Assembly (NCBI GenBank): GCA_021202555.1
Contig: JAJQCT010000011.1
Coordinates: 1 to 64,000 of the forward strand
Direction of reading: 5' to 3'
DNA: 64,000 bases
Source of the DNA: Clostridiales bacterium
GTDB taxonomy: Bacteria > Bacillota > Clostridia > Oscillospirales > CAG-272
The notes beneath the pieces were generated by a model that was given only the letters and a program-made list of their open reading frames with translations, searched no databases and was not told the DNA's origin. The position numbers and the translations under genes are program-made. Shown here piece by piece: positions 1 to 8,575 of the stretch (the stretch's first letter is position 1; the number at the start of each line of letters is the position of its first letter).

Positions 1-353
1 TAACTGCGAGAAGCGGTTAGGAATAACGTATGCCCGGCAGCATTATTCCGGGATCGCCCGACGGGACAACATGGGTAGACCTTTACACGCTGACGGAAGA
101 GGCTTCTGTTACGGTTGAAATCAGTGATACAACGGCTTACACCTATTACAGATTCTACAGCGGTGATGATATGTACTGCAACGTAGCAGAAGTAGTTCTT
201 TATTCGAGCTATTCAACGGGTTCAAGCACCGGATCGAACACGGGTTCCAACACCGGAACGGTATCTCCGCAGACAGGCTTTGCGTTCGTAGGACTTGGCG
301 TAGTTGCACTCGCATCGGGCGCTGCTATCGTAGTTTCTAAAAAGAGGCACTAA
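1..353 (+). pseudogene. 3' end of sortase-anchored surface protein with F5/8-type C domain, disrupted
   Basis: The gene enters from the left edge. It encodes the end of a discoidin-like (F5/8 type C) domain, then a Ser/Thr/Gly/Asn-rich linker (repeated GSNTG), then a cell-wall sorting signal: SPQTG, a hydrophobic stretch and a KKRH tail. Compared with the paralogue at 732-2023, the frame should be open from base 3, but it contains TAG at 18-20 and TAA at 24-26. Just downstream, residues that are Q and N in the paralogue are both P here. The last ~110 nt are almost identical to the paralogue. SPQTG belongs to the S/PPxTG signals known for Clostridioides difficile sortase B. Either it is a real pseudogene, or the first bases of the contig are poor sequence. 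Confidence 0.7.
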
Positions 354-359
354 AAACTA

Positions 360-541
360 TTGAATGAAAACTATTGACTGCTTTGCACTCAAAGTTTTCA
401 TTCAAAGTAGAGAGAATCGCAAAAGCTTTGCTTTTGCTGATTCTCGAAAACATGAGGTAGTTATACCCCCTATATAGTTTAGACAAATTCGTCTGAACTG
501 TATCAATAATGCACGGGCGCGTCCCCCTACGTGTTCGTGCA
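360..541 (+). other. Hairpin array A in the 3' region of the surface gene
   Basis: This gene-free stretch holds four inverted repeats: 360-405, 412-445, 476-499 and 510-541. The last is followed by ATTTTTATAT and should act as a terminator. The 476-499 hairpin recurs unchanged at 2197-2220. The others have partners in array B with different sequence but the same pairing. The rest, up to the promoter at 632, is AT-rich with nothing recognisable. Confidence 0.65.
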
Positions 542-631
542 TTTTTATATATAAAGAATTTTACAATTTTCGATATGCGCAAATTTTACAATAAGAAATC
601 GCTCGAAAGCAAATTTTTTTCTCAAAAGCTG

Positions 632-660
632 TTGACAAATCGAAATCAAAGGTGTACAAT
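632..660 (+). promoter_or_regulatory. Sigma-A promoter of surface protein gene
   Basis: TTGACA at 632-637 and TACAAT at 655-660 with a 17-bp spacer. It lies ~70 nt before the ATG at 732, with GGAGG at 716-720. Confidence 0.8.
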
Positions 661-731
661 ATAATTGATACCCGGTTTTTGCCCTCAAAAGGGCGAAAAT
701 CAAAAAAATTTTTATGGAGGACTTCATTAAA

Positions 732-2023
732 ATGAAGAAAATCATCTCTCTCGTGATGGCTGTAGCGCTTGTAGTGTGCTGCTTCGCTATCACCACGTCC
801 GCTGATGAGGATTATTCCGCAAACATCATAGCGAACATCACATTCGGCAGCGCTGACGAGCTTTCGGGCGGCGGCGCAACGGCTACTCCTGTGGGCGACG
901 GCATTGACATATGCTGACGGAGCTGTCACGATGAATGACGGCGCATCCTACTTCACAGTGGCTAAAGACGACGGCTCGGCTCTTCTTGACGGTGTTACCG
1001 AAGCTACCATTTCGTTTGACGCACAGATTGCTGATACATCTGCTGCATCTTGGGCTTTTGATATAACCTCGGAGGAGTCTCATTCATGGCCTTCAGAGCA
1101 TTATCTTGGCGGACTTCTCAACGCTGGTGTAACCGCTGAGCGTTACAACAACACTGATGGTCGTCCTTCTTCTGCCAGCTATTCAGCAGATGACTTTGAC
1201 ACAACAGCATGGCATCACTATGATGTGATTTACTATGCAGACGGGATGCACCGCTATCTATGTTGACGGTACATGCGTTGCAAGCGTTGAGCAGACAGAC
1301 GGATTTGATCTTTCTATAGCTAACTGCATTGGTTCCACCAGCACATTCTATGTAGGATATGCTGCATGGGGCGAGTTTTATCATGGCTCACTCAAGAACC
1401 TTGTTGTTTACAACACTGCTATCTATTCTGACCCGGTAACTCATGCGTCAGAGCTTGCAGCAGCAGCCGATGCGGCTCTCGAGGCAATCGAAGGCACCAA
1501 GGTAACTGTCAACGAGGTTATCGACGATGACGGCAGAACATATGAGAACTCGAGCAACACTCCTGAACTCGTATTCGACGGCGACACGTCAACATTCTAT
1601 GATGGCGCTGTTGAAGGAGCATGGGTAGGCGCGAAGATAGACAGCACTGTAATCTCCACAGTTGCTATTTATGCGCGCAGCGCTAACTATGAACGCATTG
1701 CAGGCGCTGTAATTCAGGGCTCGAACGACGGCGAGAACTGGACAGACCTTTACACAATCGAGACGGCTGTTCAGAATGAGTGGATTATCTGCGACATCAC
1801 CGATACGACTGCTTACACGTATGTAAGAGTTTATAACTGCGCATACGGCAACGTGGCTGAGATGAATATCTACACGACATCCAGCTCCGGCACGAACACC
1901 GGCTCGAACACGGGTTCCAACACCGGAACGACATCCCCGCAGACGGGCTTTGCGTTCGTAGGACTTGGCGTAGTTGCACTCGCATCGGGCGCTGCTATCG
2001 TAGTTTCTAAGAAAAGGCATTGA
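732..2023 (+). pseudogene. LamG-like plus F5/8-type C surface protein with SPQTG anchor, two frameshifts
   Basis: Three consecutive reading frames together encode one secreted, wall-anchored protein. The parts in order are a signal peptide (MKKIISLVMAVALVVCC...), a concanavalin/LamG-like domain, an F5/8-type C domain (about the last 150 residues before the linker), a GSNTG linker, and an SPQTG sorting signal with hydrophobic segment and KKRH tail. The frame changes near 900-910 (after VGDGID) and near 1240-1250 (YADG to TAIYVDG). Each break is equivalent to one extra base. Neither lies in a long homopolymer, so simple phase variation is not obvious. The protein probably binds host or dietary glycans. 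It could be a decayed gene or an assembly error. It shares its 3' module with the gene at 1-353. Confidence 0.8.
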
Positions 2024-2262
2024 TGGCTTTCCGCCATCAAGCCTGAGACGTTGAATGCTTCGCATTCAAGTCTAAAGGCACTAAACTATTGGAGACTTCG
2101 TCTCCAAAGTAGCGAGAAATTCCGAAAACTTCGTTTTCAGAATTTCTCGACAGGCATTGGCAGCAATGCTGCGAATGTAAGGTGTATACCCCCTATAGTT
2201 TAGACAAATTCGTCTGAACTGTATCAATAATGCACGAGTATGTCCCCCTACATACCCGTGCA
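2020..2262 (+). other. Hairpin array B after surface protein gene, ending in terminator
   Basis: Seven inverted repeats occur in about 240 nt: 2020-2040, 2051-2069, 2089-2107, 2114-2148, 2160-2172 (extended by flanking CATTG/GAATG), 2197-2220 and 2231-2262. Several have 8-9 bp perfect stems closed by TTC triloops. The final stem (TGCACG...CGTGCA) is followed by TTTATTATAT. Array A has the same order of motifs with compensated stem changes, so the RNA structure appears to be conserved. Confidence 0.7.
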
Positions 2263-2282
2263 TTTATTATATTGGGAGCGCG

Positions 2283-2726
2283 TCAAATTACAGTGCAAAA
2301 ATAATATATCACGCCGTAAATTGCGCCTGAAAATGTGCCGTAAAGAATGACGGGACCCGCAATCTTGAAAATGTTCGCGCCGACGCCGAAAATCCAGCCC
2401 TCCGATTTCGTATCAATCGCGGGCGAGACGACTGCGTTCGCAAATCCCGTAATCGGCACGAGCGTACCCGCGCCCGCGAATTTGGCGATGTCGTCAAATA
2501 CGCCGACGCCGGTAAGAAGCGCCGCTAAAAAGATGAGCGTCACCGTCGAGTAAATACCCGCATTTTCGGTATTCGCGCCGAGGTATGAGTAAATGTCGGT
2601 GAGCGCGCCTGCAATTGTGCAAATTAGCCCGCCGACGAGAAACGCGGCGGCGCAGTTTTTCGCGCACGGCGATTTTTTTGCCGCCGCGTCTGCGTATCGC
2701 TTGTAATCCTTGCTTTTGATGTTCAC
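2283..2726 (-). CDS. spoVAC: Stage V sporulation protein AC
   Basis: This is a 147-residue membrane protein of the SpoVAC family. SpoVA proteins form the channel that moves Ca-dipicolinate into the forespore and out on germination. A basic N-terminus (NIKSKDYKRYADAAAKKSPC) is followed by about four membrane segments and the typical loop GAGTLVPITGFANAVVSPAIDTKSEG. The frame is open further upstream, but the GTG at 2726 lies 7 nt after GGAGGAG and gives the usual family length, so I chose it. No spoVAD or spoVAE lies beside it, whereas the three are normally adjacent; the HicAB pair lies upstream. The solitary location suggests that this is a second or displaced copy. Confidence 0.9.
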   Translation of the reverse strand: MNIKSKDYKRYADAAAKKSPCAKNCAAAFLVGGLICTIAGALTDIYSYLGANTENAGIYSTVTLIFLAALLTGVGVFDDIAKFAGAGTLVPITGFANAVVSPAIDTKSEGWIFGVGANIFKIAGPVILYGTFSGAIYGVIYYFCTVI

Positions 2727-2784
2727 TTTGAATCTCCTCCATGCGATATTTTCCCCCGCAGGAGTGAATTTTATGCGAAAAAAA

Positions 2785-2805
2785 TCCGCTCCCACCGAGA
2801 GCGGA
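2785..2805 (-). terminator. Terminator of hicAB
   Basis: On the minus strand the stem TCCGCTC/GAGCGGA is followed by a run of T. It lies between the hicB stop and spoVAC. Confidence 0.7.
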
Positions 2806-2813
2806 CATTTTGT

Positions 2814-3209
2814 TTATTGCTCCGTTATGTGAAGCTCACGCTTGAGCGCGTTTTGAAGCACCTCCGAAAAATTTATGTTTGCACATTCCGCCTCATAGCA
2901 GAGCCAGCTCGGAATTGTGCAGTTTTTCTTTACGGAACGTGTTTCGTATTTGCGGCGGTATTCCGCAAAATCAACGTCAACGAGCGAAACAGTATCGCCG
3001 ACGCCCGCCTCGACGTCACAAACTGATGTCGGTGCAGGGAGCGGAATATTATCGTCCTCCATATCAATTCCCGCAAGACCTATCGCGTCCCGCGACATTT
3101 CAATTGCCTCGGTGAGGCTGCCGCCCTCTGTACCAATATCGAAATCGGGAATGTAAACAGTGTACCCGTCCTCAACCGCGGAAAGAACAATCGGATATGA
3201 ATTTTTCAT
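2814..3209 (-). CDS. hicB: HicB-family antitoxin
   Basis: This 131-residue protein has the HicB partial RNase-H-like fold at its N-terminus (YPIVLSAVEDGYTVYIPDFD, then GGSLTEAIEMSRDAIGL). A C-terminal segment (SWLCYEAECANINFSEVLQNALKREL) is consistent with a ribbon-helix-helix DNA-binding domain. HicB normally neutralises HicA and represses its own operon. It is the second gene after hicA, 19 bp downstream of the hicA stop, and starts at an ATG with GGAGG about 8 nt upstream. The toxin-first order is typical of hicAB. Confidence 0.88.
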   Translation of the reverse strand: MKNSYPIVLSAVEDGYTVYIPDFDIGTEGGSLTEAIEMSRDAIGLAGIDMEDDNIPLPAPTSVCDVEAGVGDTVSLVDVDFAEYRRKYETRSVKKNCTIPSWLCYEAECANINFSEVLQNALKRELHITEQ

Positions 3210-3228
3210 GTGCGCACCTCCTGAAATG

Positions 3229-3402
3229 TCACTTCAACCCTCGCCTTTTGATGATTGCTTTTGCGAGATTTTCCTTGATTTCTCTGTGGCGCGGGATTGT
3301 TTCTATGTTTGAACCGTTTGTGTAAATATCATGTTCCGCACCGTTTCTTTTCAGATACCAGCCGTTGCGTTCAAGCAGCTTTATTAAATCAGTTCGTTTC
3401 AT
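3229..3402 (-). CDS. hicA: HicA-family mRNA interferase toxin
   Basis: A short gene of 57 codons encodes a complete HicA toxin with the dsRBD-like fold: MKRTDLIKLLERNGW, then KRNGAEHDIYTNG, then IPRHREIKENLAKAIIKRRG. His24 is at the catalytic position of the family, and the IPRH turn and final KAIIK helix are characteristic. The family cleaves mRNA independently of the ribosome. The ATG at 3402 follows GGAGCAGGCG. It forms an operon with hicB behind a consensus promoter. Confidence 0.9.
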   Translation of the reverse strand: MKRTDLIKLLERNGWYLKRNGAEHDIYTNGSNIETIPRHREIKENLAKAIIKRRGLK

Positions 3403-3426
3403 CTCGCCTGCTCCTTTGTTTTTTAT

Positions 3427-3455
3427 ATTATACGCCTTTTATACGTATTTGTCAA
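3427..3455 (-). promoter_or_regulatory. Consensus promoter and likely operator of hicAB
   Basis: On the minus strand TTGACA (3450-3455) and TATAAT (3427-3432) are separated by 17 bp. The spacer contains the 8-bp palindrome ATACGTAT, a plausible HicB site. It faces away from the promoter at 3498. Confidence 0.85.
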
Positions 3456-3497
3456 CATGAAATTTTTGCTAAAACATAGAAGTAGGCAAAATCACCT

Positions 3498-3526
3498 TTG
3501 ACAAATCATCTCTTTTGCGCTATACT
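3498..3526 (+). promoter_or_regulatory. Sigma-A promoter of small coiled-coil gene
   Basis: TTGACA 3498-3503, 17-bp spacer, TATACT 3521-3526. It is divergent from hicAB and ~40 nt before the ATG at 3569. Confidence 0.85.
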
Positions 3527-3568
3527 ATATATGCGCGGGTGCGCAAAAATCAAAAGGAGGATTCAGCG

Positions 3569-3856
3569 ATGGAAATATTGGGAGAAATGAAGCGTGAGCT
3601 TTTGGATGCTGTTGATTTTACGTCGAAAAAGGCGGGCGAAATTACGCTGTCGGCAAGTCTGAAATATCAGATTCACAACGAAAAGACGCGGATGTCCGAG
3701 CTGTATGAGAAAATCGGCAGGCTTTACTACGACGCGGTGATGAAGGGTGCGGATGCGACAAGCGAAATCAGCGCGCTTATGGCTGACGTCTCGGAAATGC
3801 AGAATAAAATAAACGACCTTGAACGTCAGTTAGGTGAGGTCGGCGACGAAAAGTAA
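3569..3856 (+). CDS. Small predicted coiled-coil protein, function unknown
   Basis: This encodes 95 residues, acidic and lysine-rich, with no signal peptide or membrane segment. The sequence is heptad-like over much of its length (ELYEKIGRLYYDAVMKG; the C-terminus SEMQNKINDLERQLGEVGDEK looks like a coiled coil). The ATG at 3569 follows AAAGGAGG with good spacing. The gene is a single transcription unit with its own promoter and terminator. I do not recognise a named family. Small proteins of this kind are common in Clostridia next to zinc-ribbon genes, but no zinc ligands are present here. Confidence 0.8.
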   Translation: MEILGEMKRELLDAVDFTSKKAGEITLSASLKYQIHNEKTRMSELYEKIGRLYYDAVMKGADATSEISALMADVSEMQNKINDLERQLGEVGDEK

Positions 3857-3872
3857 GCGCTCTGACGAAAAT

Positions 3873-3897
3873 GCCCTCGGCTTTGTAAGCCGAGGGC
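3873..3897 (+). terminator. Rho-independent terminator
   Basis: The stem GCCCTCGGCT/AGCCGAGGGC with a short loop is followed by GCTTTT. A second hairpin (about 3902-3922) directly after it overlaps the spoVM stop, so the region probably ends transcription from both sides. Confidence 0.8.
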
Positions 3898-3902
3898 GCT
3901 TT

Positions 3903-3977
3903 TCACTTTGAAAAGTGAAATATTTTCATAAGTATTGGTATCAGAATGCGCGGCGGGCGCCATGCTATGACCTTCAT
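3903..3977 (-). CDS. spoVM: Stage V sporulation protein M
   Basis: This is a 24-residue ORF, MKVIAWRPPRILIPILMKIF then HFSK. It has the length, MK start, central Pro9 and amphipathic pattern of SpoVM (B. subtilis: 26 residues, Pro9). SpoVM recognises the convex forespore membrane and anchors the SpoIVA coat basement. GGAGG lies 7 nt before the ATG. It follows rsgA on the same strand, matching the B. subtilis neighbourhood prkC-rsgA-...-spoVM. CATATAAT on the minus strand (4008-4015) resembles a sigma-E -10 element, which fits the known sigma-E control of spoVM. Only the gene family knowledge and position support the name; the peptide is too short for a statistical match. Confidence 0.8.
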   Translation of the reverse strand: MKVIAWRPPRILIPILMKIFHFSK

Positions 3978-4017
3978 GATTTGACCTCCGAATGAGCTGT
4001 ACGATATATTATATGCT

Positions 4018-4980
4018 TCATTTCGGCTTTTTGTCCCACGGATTCTTTGACCGCAGCAGCGCGTAAAGCTCGCGATAGCTCTCGTGACGCTCGCGCGCGA
4101 TAATTCCCGCCTCAACCGCCTCGATAACGGCGCATCCAATCTCGGAGGTGTGCGTGCATTTTGTGAATCTGCACCTTCCATGATACGGCTCAAATTCGCG
4201 GAAGGTGAAGGGAAGTGCCTCAAGCGAGAAAAAATCGAATTTTTCAAAATCGATGAGCGAAAATCCCGCCGTATCCGCGATTAAAACGCCGCCGCCGACG
4301 TCGTAAAGCTCCGCTTTGCGCGTCGTCTGCCGCCCGCGCGCCGTTTTACGCGAAAGGGCGCCGACTGTGAGCGATAAGGATGGGTAAAGCGCGTTCAGAA
4401 GCGTCGATTTGCCCGCGCCGGATGCGCCCGCAAATGATGAAATCGAGTATTTGCCGTATTTTTCGGGCGCGCCGTTCGTGCTTTCCGAAAGCGATGAAAT
4501 GAAATCGCGCAGCTCGCAGACGCCCTCGCCTCGTTCCGCGCTCAATCTGAATACGCGGTAGCCCGCGCGCGTGTAAATATCGGCGATTTTCTCCGCCTCG
4601 CCGCAGTCAAGCTCGCATTTCGTTATGACGACGGACGCGGGTATGTCCTCATGCTCCGCAATCGAAAGCAACTTGTCAACCGTAAGCGTGTCGGGCTTCG
4701 GGCGGCAGATGGGCACAATCACAAAGAGCATATCGAGATTTGAAACAGGCGGGCGCATCAAGTGGTTTTTGCGCTCGCCGATTTCGCTTATTAAATAAAT
4801 TCCGTCGTCCCTCGGCGCAAGCGTGACGAAATCCCCCACGGCAGGCGTTATGTCGTCGTGACGGAATGCGCCCTTCGCGTGTGAGGTGAGCGCCTCGCCC
4901 TCCGACAGCACGGAATATTTTCCGCCGACCCCGCGCGTGATGATTCCGAAGCGCAGCTCGCCGCCGCAGAGTTCGCTCAC
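4018..4980 (-). CDS. rsgA: Ribosome small-subunit maturation GTPase RsgA
   Basis: This circularly permuted GTPase of 320 residues acts in late 30S assembly. The sequence shows an N-terminal OB fold (to ~70), the permuted G4 motif TKCELD before the P-loop GASGAGKST (~190), DTAG, and the C-terminal zinc site with C-x6-C-x-H-x5-C spacing (CRFTKCTHTSEIGC). The start is GTG, overlapping the prkC stop in a GTGA arrangement, with GGAGGG upstream, so translation is probably coupled. It is the last large gene of the minus-strand operon and is followed by spoVM. Confidence 0.95.
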   Translation of the reverse strand: MSELCGGELRFGIITRGVGGKYSVLSEGEALTSHAKGAFRHDDITPAVGDFVTLAPRDDGIYLISEIGERKNHLMRPPVSNLDMLFVIVPICRPKPDTLTVDKLLSIAEHEDIPASVVITKCELDCGEAEKIADIYTRAGYRVFRLSAERGEGVCELRDFISSLSESTNGAPEKYGKYSISSFAGASGAGKSTLLNALYPSLSLTVGALSRKTARGRQTTRKAELYDVGGGVLIADTAGFSLIDFEKFDFFSLEALPFTFREFEPYHGRCRFTKCTHTSEIGCAVIEAVEAGIIARERHESYRELYALLRSKNPWDKKPK

Positions 4981-6674
4981 GTGTCGCCCTCCGGCTCCGG
5001 TCCGAGACTTACAACAAAATCAATCGTCGTTCCCTCAATGACTGACGTGTACGCGACGCGGCTCTGGTTTATGACGACGCCCTCCGCGTATTTGTCGGAG
5101 TATTCGTATGTGACCTCGCCGACGACGAGATTGTATTTTTCCATCTGAATGCGCGCCTTAAGCTCCGTCATACCGACAAAATCAGGTACGCTTACGTTTG
5201 AAAGCTCCATTCCGAGGCTTACGTAAAGTATTACCGTGTCGCCGACCGTCACCGTATCGCCGGCGGACGGCGACGTTCTGAATACATATCCTGCCGTAAA
5301 CGCCATGTTGTATTCCTCGACAATCTCTGTGTAAACGCCGTATTCCTTGTTGAGCGTATCCTCGACTATACGGTAATCCTGAAGCGTGAAATCGGGCATC
5401 GTGAAGGTTTCCGTTCCACGGCTCACCGTGAGCGTAAGCTCGCAGAGCTGCTTGCCGGATATGACCTTGCGCTTGTCGCCCGCCGTCGGCGACTGATCGA
5501 TAATAGTCCCCGACGCATAGCTCTCGTCAAAGATGTATTCGACGGTGACGCTGTAGTCGTTTTCTTCGAGATCCTCGAGAAATTCCGAATTATACGTCTG
5601 CCCGATGAAATTCCCGACCGTTAAAATATACGACGTGTCCGTATCCGTATTGAAAAACACCATTGCCAGAAGGTAATACGCGGCGACAATACATACGATT
5701 AAAAACGCGAATCCCGTGCCGAGAACCGTCGGAAGCATCGAGCTTGAAAGGTATCTCCTGTTTTTTTGCTTTTTATCGGCAACCTGACGCTTCATCCTTG
5801 TGCCGAGCGGCGCGGCAAGCGGCTTGAATTTCACATTCGGATCGCGCTTCAGCGCATCAAGGCGCTTCAGAATCTGCCCTGCCGACTGAAAGCGCTTGTT
5901 CGGATCCTTTTCCATCGCCGTGAGAATTATCTGTTCAAGCCCCACGGGAATTGACGGGTTGACGCTTCGCGGCGGCACGGGCGTCTCGCTCACCTGCATA
6001 AGCGCGACGGAGACGGGCGTGTCGGCGACAAACGGCAGCTTGCCGGTCGCCATCTCGTACATCATAACACCCGTCGAATATAAATCGCTTCTGCTGTCGA
6101 TAGCCCTTCCGCTCGCCTGCTCGGGGCTGATATAATAAACCGTTCCTATCGCCTTGTCGGTCATTGTCACGGTTTCCGTGTTCGGCAGCTTCGCGATTCC
6201 GAAATCCGTCACCTTAATCTGCCCGTTTTCAAGCAGCATGATATTCTGTGGCTTTATATCGCGGTGAACGATTCCCTTTGAGTGCGCGTGACCGAGCGCG
6301 CGCAGTATCTGACTGCAAAATTTTATTATTTCATCAGTCGAAAGCGTGCCCCTTTTAGCCATATAGCTTTTGAGCGTCGAGCCTTCGATATACTCCATTA
6401 CGATATATTTGTAGGGTCCCTTAACTGAGACGTCGAATATCTTTACAATATTGGGGTGCGAGAGCATCGCGACAGCCTTTGATTCGTTTACGAATCGCCT
6501 GACGGACGCCTCGTCCTCGGCAGCGTCGCCCTTCAGCATTTTAACGGCGACAAATCGATTCGCGAGCATATCATACGCGCGGAAAACAACCGCCATCCCA
6601 CCGATGCCGATCATCTTTTCGATTTTGTAGCGCTCGCCGAATACCTGACCGACGTACTTATCGTAAGATTCCAT
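4977..6674 (-). CDS. prkC: PASTA-domain Ser/Thr protein kinase
   Basis: This is a membrane kinase of 565 residues. The kinase domain (1-~275) has the glycine loop IGIGGMAVVF, Lys45 in VAVK, HRDIKPQN (~137-144), DFG and SPEQ. A juxtamembrane basic region is followed by one membrane span (~317-340). The outside part is formed by three PASTA repeats, which bind muropeptides or lipid II in this family. PrkC controls germination and cell-wall homeostasis in Firmicutes. Its phosphatase prpC lies 11 bp upstream in the same operon, and rsgA overlaps its end. Confidence 0.96.
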   Translation of the reverse strand: MESYDKYVGQVFGERYKIEKMIGIGGMAVVFRAYDMLANRFVAVKMLKGDAAEDEASVRRFVNESKAVAMLSHPNIVKIFDVSVKGPYKYIVMEYIEGSTLKSYMAKRGTLSTDEIIKFCSQILRALGHAHSKGIVHRDIKPQNIMLLENGQIKVTDFGIAKLPNTETVTMTDKAIGTVYYISPEQASGRAIDSRSDLYSTGVMMYEMATGKLPFVADTPVSVALMQVSETPVPPRSVNPSIPVGLEQIILTAMEKDPNKRFQSAGQILKRLDALKRDPNVKFKPLAAPLGTRMKRQVADKKQKNRRYLSSSMLPTVLGTGFAFLIVCIVAAYYLLAMVFFNTDTDTSYILTVGNFIGQTYNSEFLEDLEENDYSVTVEYIFDESYASGTIIDQSPTAGDKRKVISGKQLCELTLTVSRGTETFTMPDFTLQDYRIVEDTLNKEYGVYTEIVEEYNMAFTAGYVFRTSPSAGDTVTVGDTVILYVSLGMELSNVSVPDFVGMTELKARIQMEKYNLVVGEVTYEYSDKYAEGVVINQSRVAYTSVIEGTTIDFVVSLGPEPEGDT

Positions 6675-6685
6675 GTTATTCCTCG

Positions 6686-7459
6686 TTATTCCTCATCCTT
6701 GACCGGAGCTATCGGCTGCACAAGCACGACGGTGATATTGTCGTGACCGCCAAGCTCCTTTGCACGCTCAATAAGCGCGTCAGTTTTTTCCTCAATAGTC
6801 CCCTCGCCGTGCACGATTCTGAAAATTTCCGATTTGTCAAGCTCCTTTGAAAGCCCGTCGGAGCATAAAAGCACATACTGTCCGTCAGACAGCGTTACGT
6901 TGAAGGTATCGGGGTCAACGGTGTCATCAGTTCCTATCGCCCTTGTGATTATATTTTTCCGCGGCGAATTTTCGGCTTGATTTTCAGTGATAACGCCCAT
7001 ATCAACAAGATACTGCACGTATGAATGGTCGCGCGTCACCTGAATGACCTCCGCCTCCGTTATGAGATAAAGCCTGCTGTCTCCGACGTTGACGACGTAC
7101 ATCGTATCGCCGAGAACGACGGCTCCGACGAGAGTCGTGCCCATTCCCTTGAGTGTCCTGTCCTCAAAGGCTCTGTCGTATACGGCAAGATTCGCGCTCT
7201 GAACGGCATATGAGAGAATTTTCGGCATATATTTCATTCTGTCAAGCGTCGGATCGTCAAGCACGAGCGGAATGTCCTCCTTTATGCTCCTGCTTGCGGA
7301 ATCGCAGGCGATTCTCGATGCCTCCTCGCCTCCGTTTGCGCCGCCCATCCCGTCGCATACGAGAAAAAAGGCGGTGTCGGGTGTAAATTCCATCGTTGCA
7401 AATTCGTCCTGATTTGAGCTGCGAACAAGCCCCATATCTGTTTTGGCGGCAAATTTCAT
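6686..7459 (-). CDS. prpC: PP2C-family protein phosphatase
   Basis: This 257-residue PPM/PP2C phosphatase dephosphorylates PrkC and its substrates. Metal-binding motifs are present in order: SNQDEF near the N-terminus, VCDGMGGANGGEEAS, a central VGDSRLYLI, CSDGLSKELDK, and GGHDNITVVLV near the C-terminus. No membrane segment is seen. The ATG at 7459 is preceded by GGAGG. The kinase-phosphatase pairing is conserved in Firmicutes. Confidence 0.95.
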   Translation of the reverse strand: MKFAAKTDMGLVRSSNQDEFATMEFTPDTAFFLVCDGMGGANGGEEASRIACDSASRSIKEDIPLVLDDPTLDRMKYMPKILSYAVQSANLAVYDRAFEDRTLKGMGTTLVGAVVLGDTMYVVNVGDSRLYLITEAEVIQVTRDHSYVQYLVDMGVITENQAENSPRKNIITRAIGTDDTVDPDTFNVTLSDGQYVLLCSDGLSKELDKSEIFRIVHGEGTIEEKTDALIERAKELGGHDNITVVLVQPIAPVKDEE

Positions 7460-7499
7460 AGCGTGCCTCCTTCAAAATGTAATTGTCTTTGTTGTCCTA

Positions 7500-8570
7500 T
7501 TATGTTTCCGCATCCCTGATGCGAAGCTGCCCGCAGGCGGCGTCAATATCGGGACCGAGGCGGCGTCTCACCGTCGCGTTTACCCCTCGCGAGCAAAGCC
7601 GCCTTTGAAATGCGTTTACTCTTTCCTTGTCGGGACGCGACATCGCGTTTCCGTCGACGCGGTTGAGGGGAATTAAATTGACGTGTACGGGCTGGCGCGT
7701 TCCGTCTTTCGCGGTCATGCTCCGCAAAAGCAGCTCCGCCAGCTCATCGGCTGCCTCAAATGAATCGTTTTTGCCCGAAATGAGCGTATATTCAAATGAA
7801 ATTCTCCGTCCTGTCACCTCAAAATAATCGCGGCAGGCACCCATCAGCGCTTCAATCGGATATGCGCTGTTTATCGGCATTATCTCGCCCCGCGCCTTAT
7901 TGTTCGATGCGTGAAGCGAAATTGAAAGCGTAATCGGCAAGCCGAGCTCTGCCAGCTCGTATATTTTCGGCACGATTCCGCACGTTGAGACGGAGACGTG
8001 GCGCAGGCTTATATTTTTCCCGTCGGGGTGCGAGACGAGCCTTAAAAACCGCACGGTGTTTTCAAAATTGTCGAGCGGCTCGCCGATTCCCATCATCACG
8101 ATATTTGAAATCCTCGTTTTCGTGTCGGCTTCGGCTGCAAGCACCTCACCGAGAATTTCAGACGCCGTGAGATTTCGCAAAAGTCCCGCCTTAGTCGACG
8201 CGCAGAATCTGCATCCCATGCGGCATCCGACCTCCGAGGAGACGCAGAGCGTGTTTCCATGCTCGTATACCATGTAAACTGCTTCAACGCAAACGCCGTC
8301 GCAAAGCTCAAGAAGATATTTTATCGTCCCGTCAATTGAAGAGACGAGCTTTTTCTTTATTTTCGGCGTTCTGATTACGCACGTATCGGCGAGTTTTTGC
8401 CGTAAAGATGACGGAATATTCGTCATTTCCTCAAAGCACGCGCCGTTTGAGAGCCAGCGGAAAATCTGACCCGCGCGAAACCGCGGTTCATTCCCGAGCA
8501 TTTGCTCTATTTCCTCGGGAAACATCGATAAAATGTCGATTTTATCTTTTTCTGCGCAGTCCTTCATCAT
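7500..8570 (-). CDS. rlmN: 23S rRNA (A2503-C2)/tRNA (A37-C2) methyltransferase RlmN
   Basis: This radical-SAM methyltransferase has the CxxxCxxC cluster motif (CRMGCRFC) near residue 115 and the conserved GEPLDNFENT and SISLHASNN segments. The mechanistic cysteine near the C-terminus sits in DIDAACGQLR. The frame is open to a TTG at 8579 overlapping the rsmB stop. ATG codons at 8570 and 8567 fit the GAAGGA ribosome site better; 8570 is given but 8567 is equally possible. Translation is probably coupled to rsmB. Confidence 0.94.
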   Translation of the reverse strand: MMKDCAEKDKIDILSMFPEEIEQMLGNEPRFRAGQIFRWLSNGACFEEMTNIPSSLRQKLADTCVIRTPKIKKKLVSSIDGTIKYLLELCDGVCVEAVYMVYEHGNTLCVSSEVGCRMGCRFCASTKAGLLRNLTASEILGEVLAAEADTKTRISNIVMMGIGEPLDNFENTVRFLRLVSHPDGKNISLRHVSVSTCGIVPKIYELAELGLPITLSISLHASNNKARGEIMPINSAYPIEALMGACRDYFEVTGRRISFEYTLISGKNDSFEAADELAELLLRSMTAKDGTRQPVHVNLIPLNRVDGNAMSRPDKERVNAFQRRLCSRGVNATVRRRLGPDIDAACGQLRIRDAET

Positions 8571-8575
8571 GTCCT

